From Frankia sp. AiPa1 (GTDB lineage Bacteria; Actinomycetota; Actinomycetes; Frankiales; Frankiaceae), in assembly GCF_023243075.1 (NCBI RefSeq), contig NZ_JALKFZ020000140.1, positions 109,758 to 173,757 on the forward strand: a stretch of 64,000 nucleotides of DNA, in the 5' to 3' direction. The position numbers and the translations under genes are program-made. The number at the start of each line of letters is the position of its first letter. The first letter of the stretch is position 1. Below the pieces are notes generated by a model. That model was not told the origin of the DNA. It searched no databases and was given only the letters and a program-made list of their open reading frames with translations. Below are positions 17,800 to 26,898 of the stretch, in pieces.

Positions 17800-18846
17800 T
17801 CAGCCCGAGAGCTGGGTGGCGGTGACCTTCGTCGGGGGAACGCTCGTCGGGAGATCAACGGCGTCGGACCCGGGCGTGCCCGCGGCCTCGACGATGCCGG
17901 CGATCGCCTCGGCGACGTGCCGTAGGTCGCTGCCCGACGCCCCGGCGCGCCGCGGTAACAGTGGAATGACCGGTGTACCGGCCCGGAGCACCTGCGGACT
18001 GCGCCGGGCCGGGATCGTCAGCGTCCATCCCGGCCCGCATTCGACCAGGAGCTGATCGCCCGCGGTGGCCACCGCGGCGAGCGCGTCGGCGAAGTACACC
18101 GGCCGGGCCGGCTGCGCCGCCCAGAAGTCCGGATCGGTCGCGGCGGCGGGGCCGAGCAGCCCGCCGGTGTACCCGGAGTACAGCGGCACCGCCGGCGGCG
18201 CCCAGGTCAGCCGCCGGACCGACGAGAGAGATCGGGCCGCGTGCCCGCCGAGCACCGGGCTGTGGAACGGGACTCGCGCGGGCACGGTGAGCGTGGTGAA
18301 GCCAGCGGCGCGCAGCCGGGCCCGCGCATCCTCGAGCGGGGCGGCCGGACCGGCGAGCACGACGCTGCGCGCGGCGTTGACGGCGCCGAGCGCCACCTCG
18401 TCGGTCAGGAACGGCCGCACATCGGCGGGTGAGGCAGCCACCGACAGCATGCCGCCAGGCGGCGCGTCTCCCAACTGCGCGATCCGCTCGGCGAGCAGGC
18501 CGGCGGCTTCGGGCAGGCTCAGGACTCCGGCCGCGACCGCAGCCACCACTTCTCCGACACTGTGGCCAAGCAGCGCCACCGGGACGATACCGGCCTCCCG
18601 CAGGGTGACGGCCAACGCGTGGTCGACCGCGAACAGCAGCGGCTGCGCCCGCCGGAGATCGTCCAGGTCGATGAGTGGCCAGTCGGCGAGCCAGTCGGCG
18701 CGGATGGCCCGGCCCTCGTTCCCCCACAGCGACAGCACCTCGTCCATCGCCGCGCGGAACGTGGTGTGACGATGGTAAAGATCCACTGCCATGCCCGGAT
18801 ACTGCGCGCCCTGACCCGGAAACAGCAGCACCACCGATCGCGCCAT
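17800..18846 (-). CDS. Acyltransferase (malonyl-CoA:ACP transacylase family) of the PKS cluster
   Basis: The 348-residue protein shows the [11 protein letters not shown] entry motif, the nucleophile Ser96 in GHSVGE, an Arg in the LAERIAQ helix placed as the carboxylate-binding Arg of FabD-type enzymes, and VPFHSPVL with the catalytic His. It loads acyl units onto the ACP. Dedicated acyltransferases are not needed in acetate-primed type II systems, which use the fatty-acid enzyme. They occur in clusters with non-acetate starters, for example DpsD and FrnK beside a KSIII-like protein, as here with the divergent gene at 19095. A GGAGGTG site precedes the ATG. The C-terminal 25 residues are extended beyond the core fold. 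Confidence 0.88.
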   Translation of the reverse strand: MARSVVLLFPGQGAQYPGMAVDLYHRHTTFRAAMDEVLSLWGNEGRAIRADWLADWPLIDLDDLRRAQPLLFAVDHALAVTLREAGIVPVALLGHSVGEVVAAVAAGVLSLPEAAGLLAERIAQLGDAPPGGMLSVAASPADVRPFLTDEVALGAVNAARSVVLAGPAAPLEDARARLRAAGFTTLTVPARVPFHSPVLGGHAARSLSSVRRLTWAPPAVPLYSGYTGGLLGPAAATDPDFWAAQPARPVYFADALAAVATAGDQLLVECGPGWTLTIPARRSPQVLRAGTPVIPLLPRRAGASGSDLRHVAEAIAGIVEAAGTPGSDAVDLPTSVPPTKVTATQLSG

Positions 18847-18869
18847 CGCGCACCTCCGGGCTCGTCGTC

Positions 18870-18909
18870 GCTGTCTGGTCCGGTGCTGTCTGGTCCGGTG
18901 CTGTCTGGA
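18870..18909. repeat. 15-bp direct repeats in the divergent PKS promoter region
   Basis: Two perfect copies of GCTGTCTGGTCCGGT at 18870-18884 and 18885-18899 plus a partial third copy to 18909. They lie 24 bp upstream of the acyltransferase start, in the 248-bp gap shared with the KSIII-like gene. Direct repeats at this place could bind the cluster SARP regulator, although the usual SARP spacing is 11 bp. Confidence 0.6.
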
Positions 18910-19094
18910 TTCCGTGACCAGATGGCTCGGGTTCGACGGTGGGTCTCACCGTTCCTGTAGAGCATGCTCACGCCCGGTCCTGGCGATCCACTGGAGTCCT
19001 GCCGGAGAGATAGTCAGTGCGTTCTCGACCGTGCCTCCAGCCGGCGCCGCCACCGTAAGGAGGTGGGCCGACGTCCGAACTTCGGAGGTGCGCT

Positions 19095-20174
19095 GTGCGC
19101 ACGCACGATCTCTACCTGGCCGCGGTATCGAGCGAGCTGCCGACTCGCCTCGATGTCGGGACCGCGTTGGCGGCAGGGCTGTGCGACGCACACACCGCCG
19201 AGCAGACCGGCATCCACGCGGTGTCCACGTCTACGGCGCCGCCTACGGCGCTCGCCGCCGCCGCTGCCGCGCGGGCGCTGCGACGCTGCGGTGTCGCCGG
19301 CCATCAGATCCGCCTCCTGTTGCACGCCGACGTCTACTACCAGGGGCACGACCTGTGGGCCGCGGCCTCGCACGTGCAGGAGTCGGTGGCGGGCTGCCGC
19401 TGCCCCGCGGTGGAGATCCGCCAGCTGTCCAACGGCGGCATGGCCGCGCTCGAGCTCGCCTCGCTGGTGCTGCGGGGGGAGAGCCGGCCGGCCGAGGTAC
19501 TGGTGACCACCGGCGACACGTTCCACCCGCCCGGTTTTGACCGGTGGCGCAGTGATCCGGGCACGGTGTACGGCGACGGCGGCACCGCCGCGGTGCTGTC
19601 CAACACGGCCGGGTTCGCCGCCGTGCGCAGCATCGCGACCGTGTCCGACCCGGCCCTGGAACGGATGCACCGCGGCCGCGATCCCTTCGGCCCCGCACCG
19701 TTCAGTGTCCGGGCTCCGATGGACCTCGACGTGCTCAAACGCGACTTCCTCGCCGAGGCTGGCATCGGCGGCACCGTGGGTAAGGTGGCCGCCGGCCAGC
19801 AGGACGCCCTGATGCTGGCGCTCAAGGATGCCGATGCGGACCTTTCCGACATCGACTGGTTCATCCTGCCGCACTTCGGGCGGCGCCGGCTGACCGCCGG
19901 CTACCTGCGTCCCTGGGGCGTGGACGTCGCGGCCACGACCTGGCCGTGGGCGCGCACCGTCGGCCATCTCGGCGCCGGTGACCAGTACGCCGGGCTTGAG
20001 CATCTCGTGCTCAGCGGTCAGGTCCGGCCCGGCCAGCGGTGCCTGCTGGCCGGGGTGGGCGCGGGGTTCACCTGGTCCTGTGCCGTCCTCGACGTGCTCG
20101 ACCGGCCCGACTGGTCCACGGCGACGAGTTCCAGACGCCCTCCAGGTGATCTGGACCCGCCCGTCTCAAGCTGA
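19095..20174 (+). CDS. KSIII-like starter-unit protein with Ser in place of the catalytic Cys (DpsC-like)
   Basis: The 359-residue FabH-type protein begins at GTG 19095 after GGAGGTG. In the position of the catalytic Cys it has Ser112 (RQLSNGGMAALEL). His260 follows in FILPHFGRRRL, and the usual Asn loop is replaced by VGHLGAGDQ with Asp296. This Ser/His/Asp arrangement is that of DpsC-like and acyltransferase-type KSIII proteins rather than condensing FabH. In daunorubicin synthesis DpsC selects a propionyl starter. Together with the acyltransferase divergently encoded at 18846, it suggests priming by a short acyl group other than acetate, or an acyl transfer to another substrate. It is the first gene of a plus-strand operon with the ketoreductase and cyclase. 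Confidence 0.85.
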   Translation: MRTHDLYLAAVSSELPTRLDVGTALAAGLCDAHTAEQTGIHAVSTSTAPPTALAAAAAARALRRCGVAGHQIRLLLHADVYYQGHDLWAAASHVQESVAGCRCPAVEIRQLSNGGMAALELASLVLRGESRPAEVLVTTGDTFHPPGFDRWRSDPGTVYGDGGTAAVLSNTAGFAAVRSIATVSDPALERMHRGRDPFGPAPFSVRAPMDLDVLKRDFLAEAGIGGTVGKVAAGQQDALMLALKDADADLSDIDWFILPHFGRRRLTAGYLRPWGVDVAATTWPWARTVGHLGAGDQYAGLEHLVLSGQVRPGQRCLLAGVGAGFTWSCAVLDVLDRPDWSTATSSRRPPGDLDPPVSS

Positions 20175-20278
20175 CAGCGGGGTGGCGCCCGACCAGCCGG
20201 ACGCCACCGCAGACCTGCCCCGGAATCCGACGGACTCGCAGACGAACTCGCATCGGAATCGACAGGGAGAGCGGAATC

Positions 20279-21064
20279 GTGAGCGTGTACACCCCGAAGG
20301 TCGCCTTCGTCACCGGCGCGACCAGCGGTATCGGCCTCGCCGTCACCCGGACACTCGCGGAGCGCGGCATCTCCGTGTTCGGCATCGCGCGGCATGCGGA
20401 GAACGTCGCTGCCGTGGCGGACAAGCTGCGGGGCGAGGGCCTGGCGGTCGATGGCGTCGCGGCCGATGTCACGGTGCCCGGCGACATACGGGCCGCCGTC
20501 GCCGCGGCGACCGAGCGGTACGGCCGCATTGACGTCCTCGTCAACAATGCCGGCCGTAATGGTGGCGGCGAGACTGCACGTATCCCGGATGACCTCTGGC
20601 TCGACGTGATAGACACGAATTTGACCAGCGTGTTCCGGGTCACTCGGGAGGTACTCACCACCGGGCGGATGCTGGACGGGCCCGCCGGGCGCATCATCAA
20701 CATCGCCTCGACCGGCGGTAAGCAGGGTGTGATACTCGCCGCGCCCTATTCGGCGTCCAAGCACGGTGTCGTCGGATTCACCAAGGCGGTCGGCCTGGAA
20801 CTTGCCAGGACCGGCATCACCGTCAATGCGGTCTGCCCCGGATACGTCGAGACTCCGTTGGCCGAACGGGTCCGGCAAGGTTATGCCGAACACTGGGACG
20901 TCTCCGAGCAGGAGGTGCTGGAGAAGTTCCAGGCAAAGATTCCGCTCGGCCGATACTCCACCGCCGACGAGGTTGCCGGGCTCGTCGGCTATCTGGTCAC
21001 CCCGGCCGCCAGTCCCATCACGGCGCAGGCCATCAATGTCTGCGGTGGTCTTGGCAACTACTGA
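20279..21064 (+). CDS. ActIII-type polyketide ketoreductase (SDR)
   Basis: The 261-residue protein starts at GTG 20279 after a GGGAGA site. It has the NADPH motif TGATSGIG, the NNAG motif, and the catalytic Ser and Tyr-x-x-x-Lys in STGGKQGV and YSASKHGVV. The C-terminus INVCGGLGNY matches aromatic PKS C9 ketoreductases such as ActIII almost exactly. It reduces one keto group of the nascent chain and thereby fixes the first ring. One oddity: the 'PGG' motif at 94-96 that helps set stereochemistry in ActIII is NGG here (Asn94). The gene lies between the KSIII-like gene and the aromatase/cyclase in one transcript. Confidence 0.92.
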   Translation: MSVYTPKVAFVTGATSGIGLAVTRTLAERGISVFGIARHAENVAAVADKLRGEGLAVDGVAADVTVPGDIRAAVAAATERYGRIDVLVNNAGRNGGGETARIPDDLWLDVIDTNLTSVFRVTREVLTTGRMLDGPAGRIINIASTGGKQGVILAAPYSASKHGVVGFTKAVGLELARTGITVNAVCPGYVETPLAERVRQGYAEHWDVSEQEVLEKFQAKIPLGRYSTADEVAGLVGYLVTPAASPITAQAINVCGGLGNY

Positions 21065-21129
21065 GCCGCCGGTAACACCGGCACACGCGATCGATCCCAT
21101 CGACCGAGGAATACAGGAGGCGACGCCTC

Positions 21130-22074
21130 ATGTCGGAACCAGGAATTCACCGGACCCGGCACGCCGTGCATATCGCGGCACCGCCCGATCTGGTCTATCA
21201 GCTTGTCGCGGACACCTCCGGCTGGCCGCACACGTTCTCGCCGACCGTCCATGTGCGACGGCTTGACGGTGACGACCATGCCGAACTGCTGCAGATCTGG
21301 GCATTCGCCGGTGATGAGGTCCGTACCTGGACCTCTCGGCGGCAGCTGGATCCGCAGGCGCGCCGGGTGCGGTTCCGCCAGGAGGTCACCTCACCGCCGG
21401 TGACGGCGTTGGGCGGCGAATGGCGGATCGACGGCGACGGCGACGGCGGTACCGAGGTGGTGTTCCACCACGACTTCTTCGTGCGTGACGACGACCCCGC
21501 GCAGGTCGCCTGGGTAAACGTGGCCATTGAGCGCAACACCACCGCGGAGCTCGACGCGCTGCGCGTCGCTGCCGAACTGGGTGCGGCCCGGGAGGAGCTT
21601 GTTCTCAGCTTCACCGACGCCGTGTCGGTGCGCGGCTCGGCTCGCGACGCCTACGACTTCATCTACCGGGCCGACACCTGGGAACAGCGGCTGCCGCACG
21701 TTGCCCGGCTGGCGTTCACCGAGGACACCGCGGGCATCCAGACCATCGACATGGACACCCGGGCCGCCGACGGCACGGTACACACCACCCGGTCGGTGCG
21801 GATCTGCCTACCTGACGACATCGTCTACAAGCAGACGACGGTCCCGCCGATCATGTCGGCGCACATCGGCCGTTGGGAGTTCCGTGAGGACGACGGTGTG
21901 GTGCGCGTGTCCTCCCAACACACGGTGGTGCTGCGTCCGGAGAAGCTGACCGAACTACTCGGCCCGGAGGCGACCGTGGCACAGGCTCGAGAGGCGGTGC
22001 GTGCCGCTCTGGGCGCGAACAGCAGGGCTACACTCACCCTGGCCAAGGAGGCGGTGGAGGCGACTCATGTCTGA
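21130..22074 (+). CDS. Didomain aromatase/cyclase (ActVII-like)
   Basis: The 314-residue protein consists of two START/Bet-v1-like halves of about 155 residues each (HIAAPPDLVYQLVADTSGWP and VRGSARDAYDFIYRADTWEQ begin them). This is the didomain layout of cyclases acting on C9-reduced chains in actinorhodin and daunorubicin pathways. It closes and aromatises the first ring after the ketoreductase acts. The ATG at 21130 has an AGGAGG site. It overlaps the following DUF1684 gene by 8 bp. Confidence 0.9.
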   Translation: MSEPGIHRTRHAVHIAAPPDLVYQLVADTSGWPHTFSPTVHVRRLDGDDHAELLQIWAFAGDEVRTWTSRRQLDPQARRVRFRQEVTSPPVTALGGEWRIDGDGDGGTEVVFHHDFFVRDDDPAQVAWVNVAIERNTTAELDALRVAAELGAAREELVLSFTDAVSVRGSARDAYDFIYRADTWEQRLPHVARLAFTEDTAGIQTIDMDTRAADGTVHTTRSVRICLPDDIVYKQTTVPPIMSAHIGRWEFREDDGVVRVSSQHTVVLRPEKLTELLGPEATVAQAREAVRAALGANSRATLTLAKEAVEATHV

Positions 22075-22948
22075 GTACCACGCCGGGCTTTCGGCCCGGC
22101 CGGTCGATGAACTGCAGGGCGAGTGGTACGAGTTCCGCCGCGCGTGGCTGGACTATCTCGCTCGGCCCTACGGCCCACTGTCGCCGGTCGGCCTGTACTG
22201 GCTCGGGGAGGACCCGCAGACGTTCGACGAGATCCCCGGATCCTGGTCGGTCGAGGGCGGGCGGCGTATCGTCGTGGACGCCTCGGCGCAGGACCGGCTG
22301 ACGGTTGACGACCAGCCGATCAAAGATCGGACCACGCTGTTGGACGCCGCGGCGCCGCACGCGGCCCGGCCGGCCTGGCACGACACCGTGCTGGTCGTCC
22401 CGACGCTGTTTCCCACGCAGACCGGCCAGGCGGCCCAACTCGGCATTCAGGTGCACGATCCGTATGTGGCGAGTCGCCGCCTCGAGCTCGGCGTTCCCAC
22501 CTATCCCTACGATCCGAAATGGATCCTGCCAGCCCGCTACGAGCCTTTCCCGGAACGGCGTCCCGTGACACTGCGCTCGGTGGTCGAAGGAAAAATCAAG
22601 GACCTTTCGGTCTTCGGCAGGGTCAGCTTCGTCCTCGACGGCAACTCGTACTTTCTGGAGGTCTACGCCGGGCCCGACTACGAACTGCACATCCCGTTCC
22701 GGGACCGCACCAGTGGGCACACGACGTTCGCCGGTGCGCGGCTTGTGTTCGCGCCGCAGCCCAAGTCCGCTGGCGGTGCGGCCTTCGACTTCGAGCTGGA
22801 TTTCAACCGGGCGGTGAACGGTCCCTGCGGATTCTCCCCGTACACGACGTGCGCGCTGCCGCCGCCCGGAAACACCCTGCCGGTGGCGATCGAGGCCGGT
22901 GAGAAGCTGCCGCTGTGGATGGAACAGCCGTCCGAGTGGGCCCGCTGA
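22067..22948 (+). CDS. DUF1684-family protein
   Basis: ATG 22067 is chosen because GGAGG lies six bases upstream and the frame overlaps the cyclase stop by 8 bp; the frame is open further 5', but that part is the shadow of the cyclase. The 293-residue product has the conserved DUF1684 features near its C-terminus: a YFLEVYAG strand, GARLVFAP, DFNRAVNGPCGFSPYTTCALPP and PLWMEQPSEWA. The family's function is not established; no signal peptide or membrane helix is visible. Strict coupling to the aromatase/cyclase gene makes a role in the polyketide pathway likely, which is unusual for this family. Confidence 0.8.
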   Translation: MSEYHAGLSARPVDELQGEWYEFRRAWLDYLARPYGPLSPVGLYWLGEDPQTFDEIPGSWSVEGGRRIVVDASAQDRLTVDDQPIKDRTTLLDAAAPHAARPAWHDTVLVVPTLFPTQTGQAAQLGIQVHDPYVASRRLELGVPTYPYDPKWILPARYEPFPERRPVTLRSVVEGKIKDLSVFGRVSFVLDGNSYFLEVYAGPDYELHIPFRDRTSGHTTFAGARLVFAPQPKSAGGAAFDFELDFNRAVNGPCGFSPYTTCALPPPGNTLPVAIEAGEKLPLWMEQPSEWAR

Positions 22949-22997
22949 TCTCTGACGGCGACCGTTGCGCTGCCTCGAGGCCTTCGAGTGTCGCCCC

Positions 22998-24806
22998 CTA
23001 CCGGCGGCCTGGGATCGCCTCGAGGAGCCGGCGGGTGTAGGGCTCGGCGGGCCGGTCGAACATGGTGGTGGTGTCGGCGGCCTCGATGATGCGTCCCGCC
23101 CGCATGACCGCGATGCGTTCGCAGATCTGGCGGACGACGGCCAGGTCATGGGAGATGAACAGGTAGCTGACGCCATGCTCGCTGTGCAGCCGCGCGAGCA
23201 GGTCGAGGATCTGGGACTGGGTTGTGACGTCGAGCGCGGAGACAGGCTCGTCGCAGATGAGCAACGCCGGCCGCAGGGCCAGGGCGCGGGCGATCGCGAC
23301 CCGCTGTCGCTGCCCGCCGGACAGCTCGCCGGGGCGCCGATCCAGCAGGACCGCGGGCAGTCCGACCTGATCGGCCAGGTCCGCTGCGGCGGCCCGCCGG
23401 CTGGCCCGGTCGCCGACCCCGAAGGCCCGCAACGGCTCGGTGATGCTGCGGCCGACCCGCATACGCGGATCGAGTGACGCATATGGACTCTGCTGCACGA
23501 GCTGGACCTGCCTGCGTAGCTGGCGACGTTCGGCTGCCCGTCGGCGCACCGCGTCCTGCCCGGCGATCTGGACGCTGCCCGAGGACGGGATCTGCAGGCA
23601 GGCGGCGATCCGGGCCAGCGTGGATTTGCCGCTGCCGGACTCGCCGACCAGCCCTAGCGACTGCCCGCGGCCAAGGACCAGGCTGACATCGTCGACGGCG
23701 GGGAAGTCCCGTCTTCCGCCGCCCGTGGCCGGCCGGCTGTACAGGTGGGAAACCCGGTCCAGCGTCAGCACCGGGTCCGGCGCGGCCGGTAGGCCGATGG
23801 TGGCCCGAGGTTGCGGGGAAAGGGGCGAGTCCGCGCCGCTAGGCTGGGCTTCGGCGTGCGGCCGGTGTTCCGTGGCGGCGGCGACCCGGTCTCGGACGGT
23901 GACGATGAGCCGGGGCCCGGTCGGGCGGGGCGCGGCGTCGACGAGCCGGCGGGTATAGGGGTGAGTGGGAGCGCGCAGCACCCGGCTGGGTGGGCCGGCC
24001 TCCACTATCGTCCCCTGGTGCATGACCAGCACTCGGTGCGCACGATCCGCGGCGATGCCGAGGTCATGGGTGATGAGCAGCAGTGCGATTCCGAGGGTGT
24101 CGACGAGCCTGCGCAGATGGTCGAGCACCGCATGCTGCACGGTCACGTCGAGCGCGCTGGTCGGCTCGTCGGCGAGGATCAGATCCGGTTCGCCGCCGAG
24201 GGCCGCGGCGATGAGCACCCGTTGCCGCATCCCGCCGGACAGCTCGTAGGGATACTGGCGGGCCACCCGCTCGGGATCCGGTAGCCCGGCGGTGTCCAGC
24301 AGGTGGACGGCATCCTGGGCAGCGGTGCGCCGGTCGGCCAGGCCATGGATGCGGCGCACCTCGGCGACCTGGCTGCCGATGCGCCGAGTCGGATTGAGGA
24401 ACGCGGTGGCATCCTGCGGGATGAGCGCGATCCGGGTGCCGCGCAGCGCGCGCAGCCTTTCCGGCGTCAGGTCCAGCAGATCGTGGCCGTCGAAATGGAT
24501 CGCACCGGCGGTGATCTGCCCTGCGGCGGGCAGCAGCCGCAGCACCGCGTGCGCCAGGCTGCTCTTTCCGGACCCGGACTCGCCGACGAGCGCCACGACT
24601 TCGCCTCGCGCGACTGTCAGGTCGACGCCGCGTACCGCGGCCACCCTGCGTCGCTTGGCCGCGTAGGCGACATGCAGACCCGAAACCTGCAGCAGCGCGC
24701 CGGTCGGATCCGTCCTTCCGGGCTGGGCGGCGGCCACGGCCCGCGGCGCAGGCGGATCGGCCGGAACCGGCCTGGTCTGACCGTCGGCGTCGGATGAGGT
24801 GGTCAT
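22998..24806 (-). CDS. Peptide/nickel-type ABC importer, fused twin ATPase
   Basis: The 602-residue protein starts at ATG 24806, overlapping the permease stop by one base. It contains two complete ATPase halves. The first has GESGSGKSSL, LSGGMRQR and ILADEPTSALD; the second has GESGSGKSTL, LSGGQRQR and ICDEPVSALD. It thus combines the DppD and DppF functions in one chain. The linker after the first half is Arg/Ala-rich. It energises the two permeases encoded upstream in the same operon. The reading frame is open to 25943, but that upstream part is antisense to nothing real and only shadows the permease gene. Confidence 0.92.
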   Translation of the reverse strand: MTTSSDADGQTRPVPADPPAPRAVAAAQPGRTDPTGALLQVSGLHVAYAAKRRRVAAVRGVDLTVARGEVVALVGESGSGKSSLAHAVLRLLPAAGQITAGAIHFDGHDLLDLTPERLRALRGTRIALIPQDATAFLNPTRRIGSQVAEVRRIHGLADRRTAAQDAVHLLDTAGLPDPERVARQYPYELSGGMRQRVLIAAALGGEPDLILADEPTSALDVTVQHAVLDHLRRLVDTLGIALLLITHDLGIAADRAHRVLVMHQGTIVEAGPPSRVLRAPTHPYTRRLVDAAPRPTGPRLIVTVRDRVAAATEHRPHAEAQPSGADSPLSPQPRATIGLPAAPDPVLTLDRVSHLYSRPATGGGRRDFPAVDDVSLVLGRGQSLGLVGESGSGKSTLARIAACLQIPSSGSVQIAGQDAVRRRAAERRQLRRQVQLVQQSPYASLDPRMRVGRSITEPLRAFGVGDRASRRAAAADLADQVGLPAVLLDRRPGELSGGQRQRVAIARALALRPALLICDEPVSALDVTTQSQILDLLARLHSEHGVSYLFISHDLAVVRQICERIAVMRAGRIIEAADTTTMFDRPAEPYTRRLLEAIPGRR

Positions 24807-25825
24807 CAGTGGTGGCTGTCCGTTTCGAGAGCGCGGGCGATCCGGTTGGTGGACAGCACGACAGCCGCGACAGTCAGCCCGGGGAAGGTGGTGAGCCACC
24901 ATGCCGCGTACAGGTAGGGCTCGCCGGAGGCGACGAGCGCGCCCCACTCGGGTGTGGGCGGCTCCGCGCCGAAGCCGAGGAAGCTCAGCGCGGACACGGT
25001 CAGCAGCACCGTCCCGACGTCGAGGGCGGCCAGTGCCAGCAGCGGTCCGGCGGCGTTCGGGATGACGTGGGTGAGCAGTATCCGCGCGCCGCGGGCGCCC
25101 CCGCCCCGGGCCGCTTCCACATAGCCGACCTCCCGCACGACGAGCACCTGCGCGCGCATCACCCTGGCGTAGCTGGCGACGCTGACAACGCCGACGGCGA
25201 TCGCCACATGGATGACGCCGAACCCGATCGCGGAGACGACGGCGAGGGCGAGGAGCAGGCCGGGGATGGCCAGCAGCACATCCATGACCCGCATGAGCGC
25301 CGTGTCGATCCACCCCTGGAGGTAGCCGGCCACCGTCCCGACCACCGCACCGGCGAGCACGGCCACAAGGACAGCGACAACCGTTGCCTCCAGCGACAGC
25401 GCCGCGCCGTGCACCATCCGGGCATACAGGTCGCGACCCAGGTGATCGGTTCCGAACAGATGCCGAGAGCTGGGCGCCTGCAATCGCTGCGCGGTCACGC
25501 CCTGCAGCGGGTTCTGGTGGGAGAACCAGCCGGGCACGACTGCCCAGGCGAGTACCACGCCGATCACCAGGATCGACCCGGCCAGACCGGGGTTGCGTAC
25601 CAGCGCGACCAGCGCCAGCAGCACTCGCGGGCCGATCCGCGCCCCGGCCGCCGGCCGGCGGCCGGGGTCGGTGTCGGCGTCGCTGCCGCGGACCCCGCCG
25701 TCGCTGCCACTGGGGTCGGCGTGGCTGGGACCGGGGCGACTGGTGATGGTGAACGCCTGCCTGCTGCCAGGGTCGGTGTGATCGCCACGCGGGTCGGCAT
25801 CGGCGAGGTCGGTGGATCCGGCCAT
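24806..25825 (-). CDS. ABC importer permease, DppC type
   Basis: The 339-residue protein has an N-terminal hydrophilic extension of about 65 residues rich in Asp/Gly/Pro. The six-helix DppC-type permease follows, with HLFGTDHLGRDLYARM and the coupling-helix EAA motif (VEAARGGGARGARILLTHVIPN). The extension is longer than usual and of unknown use. It shares its start base with the stop of the upstream permease and its last base with the ATPase start, so expression is tightly coupled. Confidence 0.9.
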   Translation of the reverse strand: MAGSTDLADADPRGDHTDPGSRQAFTITSRPGPSHADPSGSDGGVRGSDADTDPGRRPAAGARIGPRVLLALVALVRNPGLAGSILVIGVVLAWAVVPGWFSHQNPLQGVTAQRLQAPSSRHLFGTDHLGRDLYARMVHGAALSLEATVVAVLVAVLAGAVVGTVAGYLQGWIDTALMRVMDVLLAIPGLLLALAVVSAIGFGVIHVAIAVGVVSVASYARVMRAQVLVVREVGYVEAARGGGARGARILLTHVIPNAAGPLLALAALDVGTVLLTVSALSFLGFGAEPPTPEWGALVASGEPYLYAAWWLTTFPGLTVAAVVLSTNRIARALETDSHH

Positions 25826-26898
25826 CAGGCGGCCTCCTGCGTCCGGGTTCCCGAGGTACGACGGGACACCTCGCCGCTGTCGCGGCGGACCCGGGGATCA
25901 AGCAGGGGGTACAGCGCCTCGACGAGCAGGCTGAGCACCGCATAGATCATCGCGGCGAGCACGACCAGCCCGAGCAGCACCGGCAGGTCCTCGTTCGTCA
26001 CGGCGGCGACCGTGACCTGACCGAGCCCGGCCCGCGCGAACACCGTCTCGACGATGACGGCCCCGCCGAACAGGTTCGCCACCAGTAGACCGGCGACCGT
26101 GAGGGCCGGGAGGGCGGCGTTGCGCAGCACATGTCGGAAAACGATTCGCGACTGGCTGGCGCCGCGGGCCCGGGCTAGCTCGACATAGGCCGAGCCCAGG
26201 TCCGACCGCAGGCCGCGGCCCAGCACCTGAGCGATCACCGCGGCAGCCGGCAGCCCGAGAGTGATCGCCGGCAGCACCAGGCTGCGCAGCCCGGCGTTGC
26301 CGGTTGCGGGAAGCAGAGCCCAGTGAAACGACAGCGCCTGCAGCAACAGGATCCCCAGCCAGAAGGACGGTATGGACACTCCGGCCGCCGGCAGTGCGTC
26401 CAGCATGCCTCGGATGCGCCGGCGCCGGCTGTGCGCGGACGCGATCGGCACCGCCATGCCCAGGGGCATGGCGACGAGCAGCGCTGCCGCAGTCAGCTGC
26501 GCGGTCTGCGGCAACGCGTCGGTCAGCAGCTCGCGCACCGGCTGGCCGGTCTGCACCGAGGTGCCGAGGTCGCCGCGCAGCGCGCGGCCAAGCAGGGTGC
26601 CGTACTGGCGCCATAGCGGCTGGTCAAAGCCGTATTCGACGCGCAGCGCCGCCTCCTGCGCCGGGTCGACGACCACGTTCGGCCCACCCGAACGCTGCGC
26701 GAGCATCAGGGTGACCGGGTCGCTCGGCATGCGGTAGAGCGCGAGGAACGCCCCGGTGAACGCGGCCCACACCACGAACACCACCTGTACGAATCGGCGT
26801 GCCAGCCCGTGCAGACCCGCGCCGCGACGGCGCGGGCGGACACCTCCGGCCGGGTGCCGGGGCCGGCGGGCCTCGCGCGCCATCGCGAACGCGGTCAT
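25825..26898 (-). CDS. ABC importer permease, DppB type
   Basis: ATG 26898 is preferred over the frame's first Met at 26907 because it overlaps the binding-protein stop as ATGA. The 357-residue product carries the DppB N-terminal membrane region (FVQVVFVVWAAFTGAFLALYRM), the periplasmic loop with EYGFDQPLWRQYGTLLGRALRGDLG and the EAA loop (VELARARGASQSRIVFRHVLRNA). It forms the channel together with the DppC-type subunit. Confidence 0.9.
   Translation of the reverse strand: MTAFAMAREARRPRHPAGGVRPRRRGAGLHGLARRFVQVVFVVWAAFTGAFLALYRMPSDPVTLMLAQRSGGPNVVVDPAQEAALRVEYGFDQPLWRQYGTLLGRALRGDLGTSVQTGQPVRELLTDALPQTAQLTAAALLVAMPLGMAVPIASAHSRRRRIRGMLDALPAAGVSIPSFWLGILLLQALSFHWALLPATGNAGLRSLVLPAITLGLPAAAVIAQVLGRGLRSDLGSAYVELARARGASQSRIVFRHVLRNAALPALTVAGLLVANLFGGAVIVETVFARAGLGQVTVAAVTNEDLPVLLGLVVLAAMIYAVLSLLVEALYPLLDPRVRRDSGEVSRRTSGTRTQEAA

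Noticed and set aside
22034..23482. Minus-strand open frame continuing from the ATPase region into the DUF1684 gene
   Set aside because: It is antisense to DUF1684 in its second half and out of frame with the ATPase in its first half.
22998..25943. 981-aa version of the ABC ATPase
   Set aside because: The extra N-terminal part is Arg-rich shadow of the DppC-type permease; ATG 24806 gives a normal ATPase start.
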